Positions 61,547-64,000 of a stretch of DNA of 64,000 bases are shown here, piece after piece; position 1 is the stretch's first letter; each line of letters begins with the position of its first letter. This stretch comes from Pseudomonas sp. SID14000 (GTDB lineage: Bacteria; Pseudomonadota; Gammaproteobacteria; Pseudomonadales; Pseudomonadaceae). Position numbers and translations under genes: made by a program. The notes beneath the pieces are model-generated. The model did no database searches. It was not told the origin of the DNA and saw only the letters and a list, made by a program, of their open reading frames with translations. The stretch is from assembly GCF_002165135.1 (NCBI RefSeq), contig NZ_NFZQ01000009.1, positions 124,001 to 188,000 of the forward strand, read 5' to 3'.

Positions 61547-64000
61547 TCAGCAGTCCAGTGGGTTGCGCTTGTCCGGGTCGATGCCGAACTTGACGATAGC
61601 GTCTGCAACAACCTTTGGTTCGATCTCGCCACGGTCAGCCAGGGCTTCCAGGGCAGCCAGCACCACGAAGTGGCGGTCGACTTCGAAGAAGTGACGCAGC
61701 TTCTTGCGGCTGTCGCTGCGGCCGTAACCGTCGGTACCCAGGACCTTGAACTCTTTGCTCGGTACCCACTGGCGAATCTGCTCGGCGAACAGCTTCATGT
61801 AGTCGGTAGAGGCGATGACCGGGCCCTTGCGACCGTTCAGGCACTGCTCGACGTAGGTCTGCTGTGGCTTCTGGCCAGGCTTCAGGCGGTTGGCACGTTC
61901 CACGGCCAGGCCGTCGCGACGCAGTTCGTTGAAGCTAGTGACGCTCCACACGTCGGCACCGACGTTGAACTCTTCACGCAGGATCTTCGCCGCTTCGCGG
62001 ACTTCGCGCAGGATGGTGCCGGAGCCCATCAGCTGTACGTGGTGCGCGGCTTCGCGGGTGTCTTCTTCCAGCAGGTACATGCCTTTGATGATGCCTTCCT
62101 CGACACCGGCCGGCATGGCTGGCTGCTGGTAGGATTCGTTCATCACGGTGATGTAGTAGAAGATGTCCTGTTGCTCTTCGGTCATCTTCTTCATGCCGTC
62201 CTGGATGATCACCGCCAGCTCGTAGCCATAGGTCGGATCATAGGTGCGGCAGTTCGGGATGGTGCCCGCCATCATGTGGCTGTGACCGTCTTCGTGCTGC
62301 AGGCCTTCACCGTTGAGGGTGGTACGGCCGGCGGTACCGCCGATCAGGAAGCCACGGGTGCGGCTGTCGCCAGCGGCCCAGGCCAGGTCGCCAATGCGCT
62401 GGAAGCCGAACATCGAGTAGAAGATGTAGAACGGCAGCATCGGCTGGTTGTGGCAGCTGTACGAGGTACCGGCAGCAATGAACGACGACATGGCGCCGGC
62501 TTCGTTGATGCCTTCCTCGAGGATCTGGCCCTTCTTGTCTTCGCGGTAGAACATCACCTGGTCTTTATCGACTGGCTCGTAGAGCTGGCCGACCGACGAG
62601 TAGATGCCCAGCTGGCGGAACATGCCTTCCATACCGAAGGTACGGGCTTCGTCCGGGATGATCGGGACGATGCGCTGGCCGATTTCTTTGTCCTTGACCA
62701 GTTGCGCCAGAATGCGCACGAAGGCCATGGTGGTGGAGATTTCGCGGTCGCCCGAGCCGTCCAGGATCGCTTTCAGCGTTTCCAGTGGCGGGGTCGGTAC
62801 GCTGAAGCTCTTGGCGCGGCGCTGTGGCACGAAACCGCCCAGGGCAGCACGGCGCTCGGCCAGGTACTTGGCTTCGGCAGAACCTTCTTCCGGCTTGAAG
62901 AACGGCAGGCTCTCCAGGTCGGCATCCTTGACCGGGATGTCGAAGCGGTCACGGAACTGACGCAGGCTGTCGACGTCGACCTTCTTGGTGTTGTGCGCGG
63001 TGTTCTTGGCTTCGCCTGCACCGGTACCGTAACCCTTGATGGTCTTGGCCAGGATGACGGTAGGCTGGTCCTTGTGGTTGACCGCCTGGTGGTAGGCCGC
63101 GTAGACCTTGTACGGGTCGTGGCCGCCACGGTTGAGCTTCCAGATCTCTTCGTCGGACAGGTCTTCGACCATGGCCTTGAGTTCTGGGGTGTTGAAGAAG
63201 TTCTCACGAACGTACGCGCCGTCTTTGGCTTTGTAGTTCTGGTACTCGCCGTCGATGACTTCGTCCATGCGGCGCTGCAGTGCACCGTTGGTGTCCTTGG
63301 CGAACAGTGGGTCCCAGAAACGGCCCCAGACGACCTTGTTGACGTTCCAGCCACCGCCACGGAACACGCCTTCGAGTTCCTGGATGATCTTGCCGTTGCC
63401 GCGAACCGGGCCGTCAAGGCGCTGCAGGTTGCAGTTGATGACGAAGATCAGGTTGTCCAGCTTCTCGCGACCGGCCAGGGCGATTGCGCCCAGGGATTCC
63501 GGTTCGTCGCACTCGCCGTCGCCCATGAAGCACCAGACCTTCTGCTTGCCGGCCGGGATGAAGCCGCGGGCTTCCAGGTACTTCATGAAGCGTGCCTGGT
63601 AGATGGCCTGGATCGGGCCCAGACCCATCGAAACGGTCGGGAACTGCCAGAAGTCAGGCATCAGCCATGGGTGCGGGTACGAAGACAGGCCGTTGCCGTC
63701 CACTTCCTGACGGAAGTTGTTCATCTGGTCTTCGCTGATGCGGCCTTCCATGAAGGCGCGGGCGTACACGCCTGGCGAAGCGTGGCCCTGGAAGAAGATC
63801 AGGTCGCCGCCGTGTTCTTCGGTCGGGGCCTGGAAGAAGTAGTTGAAGCCGATGTCGTACAGGGTGGCGCTGGAGGCGAAGCTGGAGATGTGTCCGCCCA
63901 GGTCCGAGTCTTTCAGGTTGGTACGCATGACCATGGCCAGGGCGTTCCAACGCACCATCGAGCGAATGCGGCGTTCCATGAACAGGTCGCCAGGCATGCG
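61547..64000 (-). CDS. aceE: Pyruvate dehydrogenase E1, homodimeric type (5' part outside window)
   Basis: About 817 codons up to the window edge; the family is near 885 residues, so some 65 N-terminal residues are missing. The thiamine diphosphate motif is GDGECDEPESLGAI to NLIFVINCNLQ, with the magnesium ligands. Other landmarks are SFASSATLYDIGFN, RIGDLAWAAGD and GLQHEDGHSHM. E1 decarboxylates pyruvate and acetylates the E2 lipoyl groups. Its own start codon cannot be seen; internal ATGs near the edge should not be used as the start. Confidence 0.97.
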   Translation of the reverse strand, partial: RMPGDLFMERRIRSMVRWNALAMVMRTNLKDSDLGGHISSFASSATLYDIGFNYFFQAPTEEHGGDLIFFQGHASPGVYARAFMEGRISEDQMNNFRQEVDGNGLSSYPHPWLMPDFWQFPTVSMGLGPIQAIYQARFMKYLEARGFIPAGKQKVWCFMGDGECDEPESLGAIALAGREKLDNLIFVINCNLQRLDGPVRGNGKIIQELEGVFRGGGWNVNKVVWGRFWDPLFAKDTNGALQRRMDEVIDGEYQNYKAKDGAYVRENFFNTPELKAMVEDLSDEEIWKLNRGGHDPYKVYAAYHQAVNHKDQPTVILAKTIKGYGTGAGEAKNTAHNTKKVDVDSLRQFRDRFDIPVKDADLESLPFFKPEEGSAEAKYLAERRAALGGFVPQRRAKSFSVPTPPLETLKAILDGSGDREISTTMAFVRILAQLVKDKEIGQRIVPIIPDEARTFGMEGMFRQLGIYSSVGQLYEPVDKDQVMFYREDKKGQILEEGINEAGAMSSFIAAGTSYSCHNQPMLPFYIFYSMFGFQRIGDLAWAAGDSRTRGFLIGGTAGRTTLNGEGLQHEDGHSHMMAGTIPNCRTYDPTYGYELAVIIQDGMKKMTEEQQDIFYYITVMNESYQQPAMPAGVEEGIIKGMYLLEEDTREAAHHVQLMGSGTILREVREAAKILREEFNVGADVWSVTSFNELRRDGLAVERANRLKPGQKPQQTYVEQCLNGRKGPVIASTDYMKLFAEQIRQWVPSKEFKVLGTDGYGRSDSRKKLRHFFEVDRHFVVLAALEALADRGEIEPKVVADAIVKFGIDPDKRNPLDC

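Overview
The window reads as a GC-rich chromosome segment from the Pseudomonas putida group. Gene content and order (mutY, hisBHAF, cbcXWV/sdaA/gbdR, cdh-caiX-cdhR, dgcAB, gbcAB, a chemoreceptor beside ltaE, glyA-soxBDAG-purU-fdhA, aceEF) match what I recall of the early KT2440 chromosome. Many intergenic spaces hold Pseudomonas REP palindromes. No rRNA, tRNA, CRISPR array or intact insertion sequence was seen.

Layout. 1-8.7 kb: yggX (partial), mutY and an AsmA-like gene on the minus strand; an MFS transporter; then hisB-hisH-DUF2164-hisA-hisF. 8.8-20.5 kb: quaternary-amine uptake (cbcXWV), serine dehydratase, the regulator gbdR, carnitine catabolism (cdhB-cdhA-cdhC-caiX, minus) and its regulator cdhR. 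20.6-33.3 kb: an LprI-like protein, the dimethylglycine operon (dipeptidase-like, V4R protein, dgcA, dgcB, dedicated etfA/etfB), a DnaA-box repeat array, an orphan Rhs-tip gene and divergent gbcA/gbcB. 33.4-39.1 kb: two chemoreceptors flanking a ZapA-like pair, then ltaE. 39.4-48.9 kb: glyA-soxB-soxD-soxA-soxG-purU, a small hypothetical gene and fdhA. 49.3-53.4 kb: an AT-rich patch with three more orphan Rhs-tip genes, a DUF2780 gene and a dead permease fragment. 53.4-64 kb: acyltransferase, retropepsin-like protease, glutathione transferase, msrA, a GGDEF/EAL protein, then aceF and aceE (partial) on the minus strand.

How it works together. About 40 kb encodes one route: carnitine to glycine betaine (CdhA, CdhC, CdhB), then dimethylglycine (GbcAB), sarcosine (DgcAB with EtfAB), glycine (SoxBDAG), serine (GlyA) and pyruvate (serine dehydratase). 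FdhA handles released formaldehyde and PurU recycles formyl-tetrahydrofolate. CaiX and CbcXWV import substrates, and GbdR and CdhR regulate.

Most unusual signals: (1) three length-exact 101-bp direct repeats at 29,282-29,714, each with a DnaA-box-type site at the same offset; (2) four compact Rhs-tip proteins without barrel, secretion domain or evident immunity gene, one with an ADP-ribosyltransferase-like tail and one with an F-box-like stretch; (3) a near-identical 21-bp element upstream of two of them; (4) a dipeptidase-family protein in the dgc operon whose first metal ligands look replaced; (5) candidate operators and a possible small RNA around gbdR/cdh.
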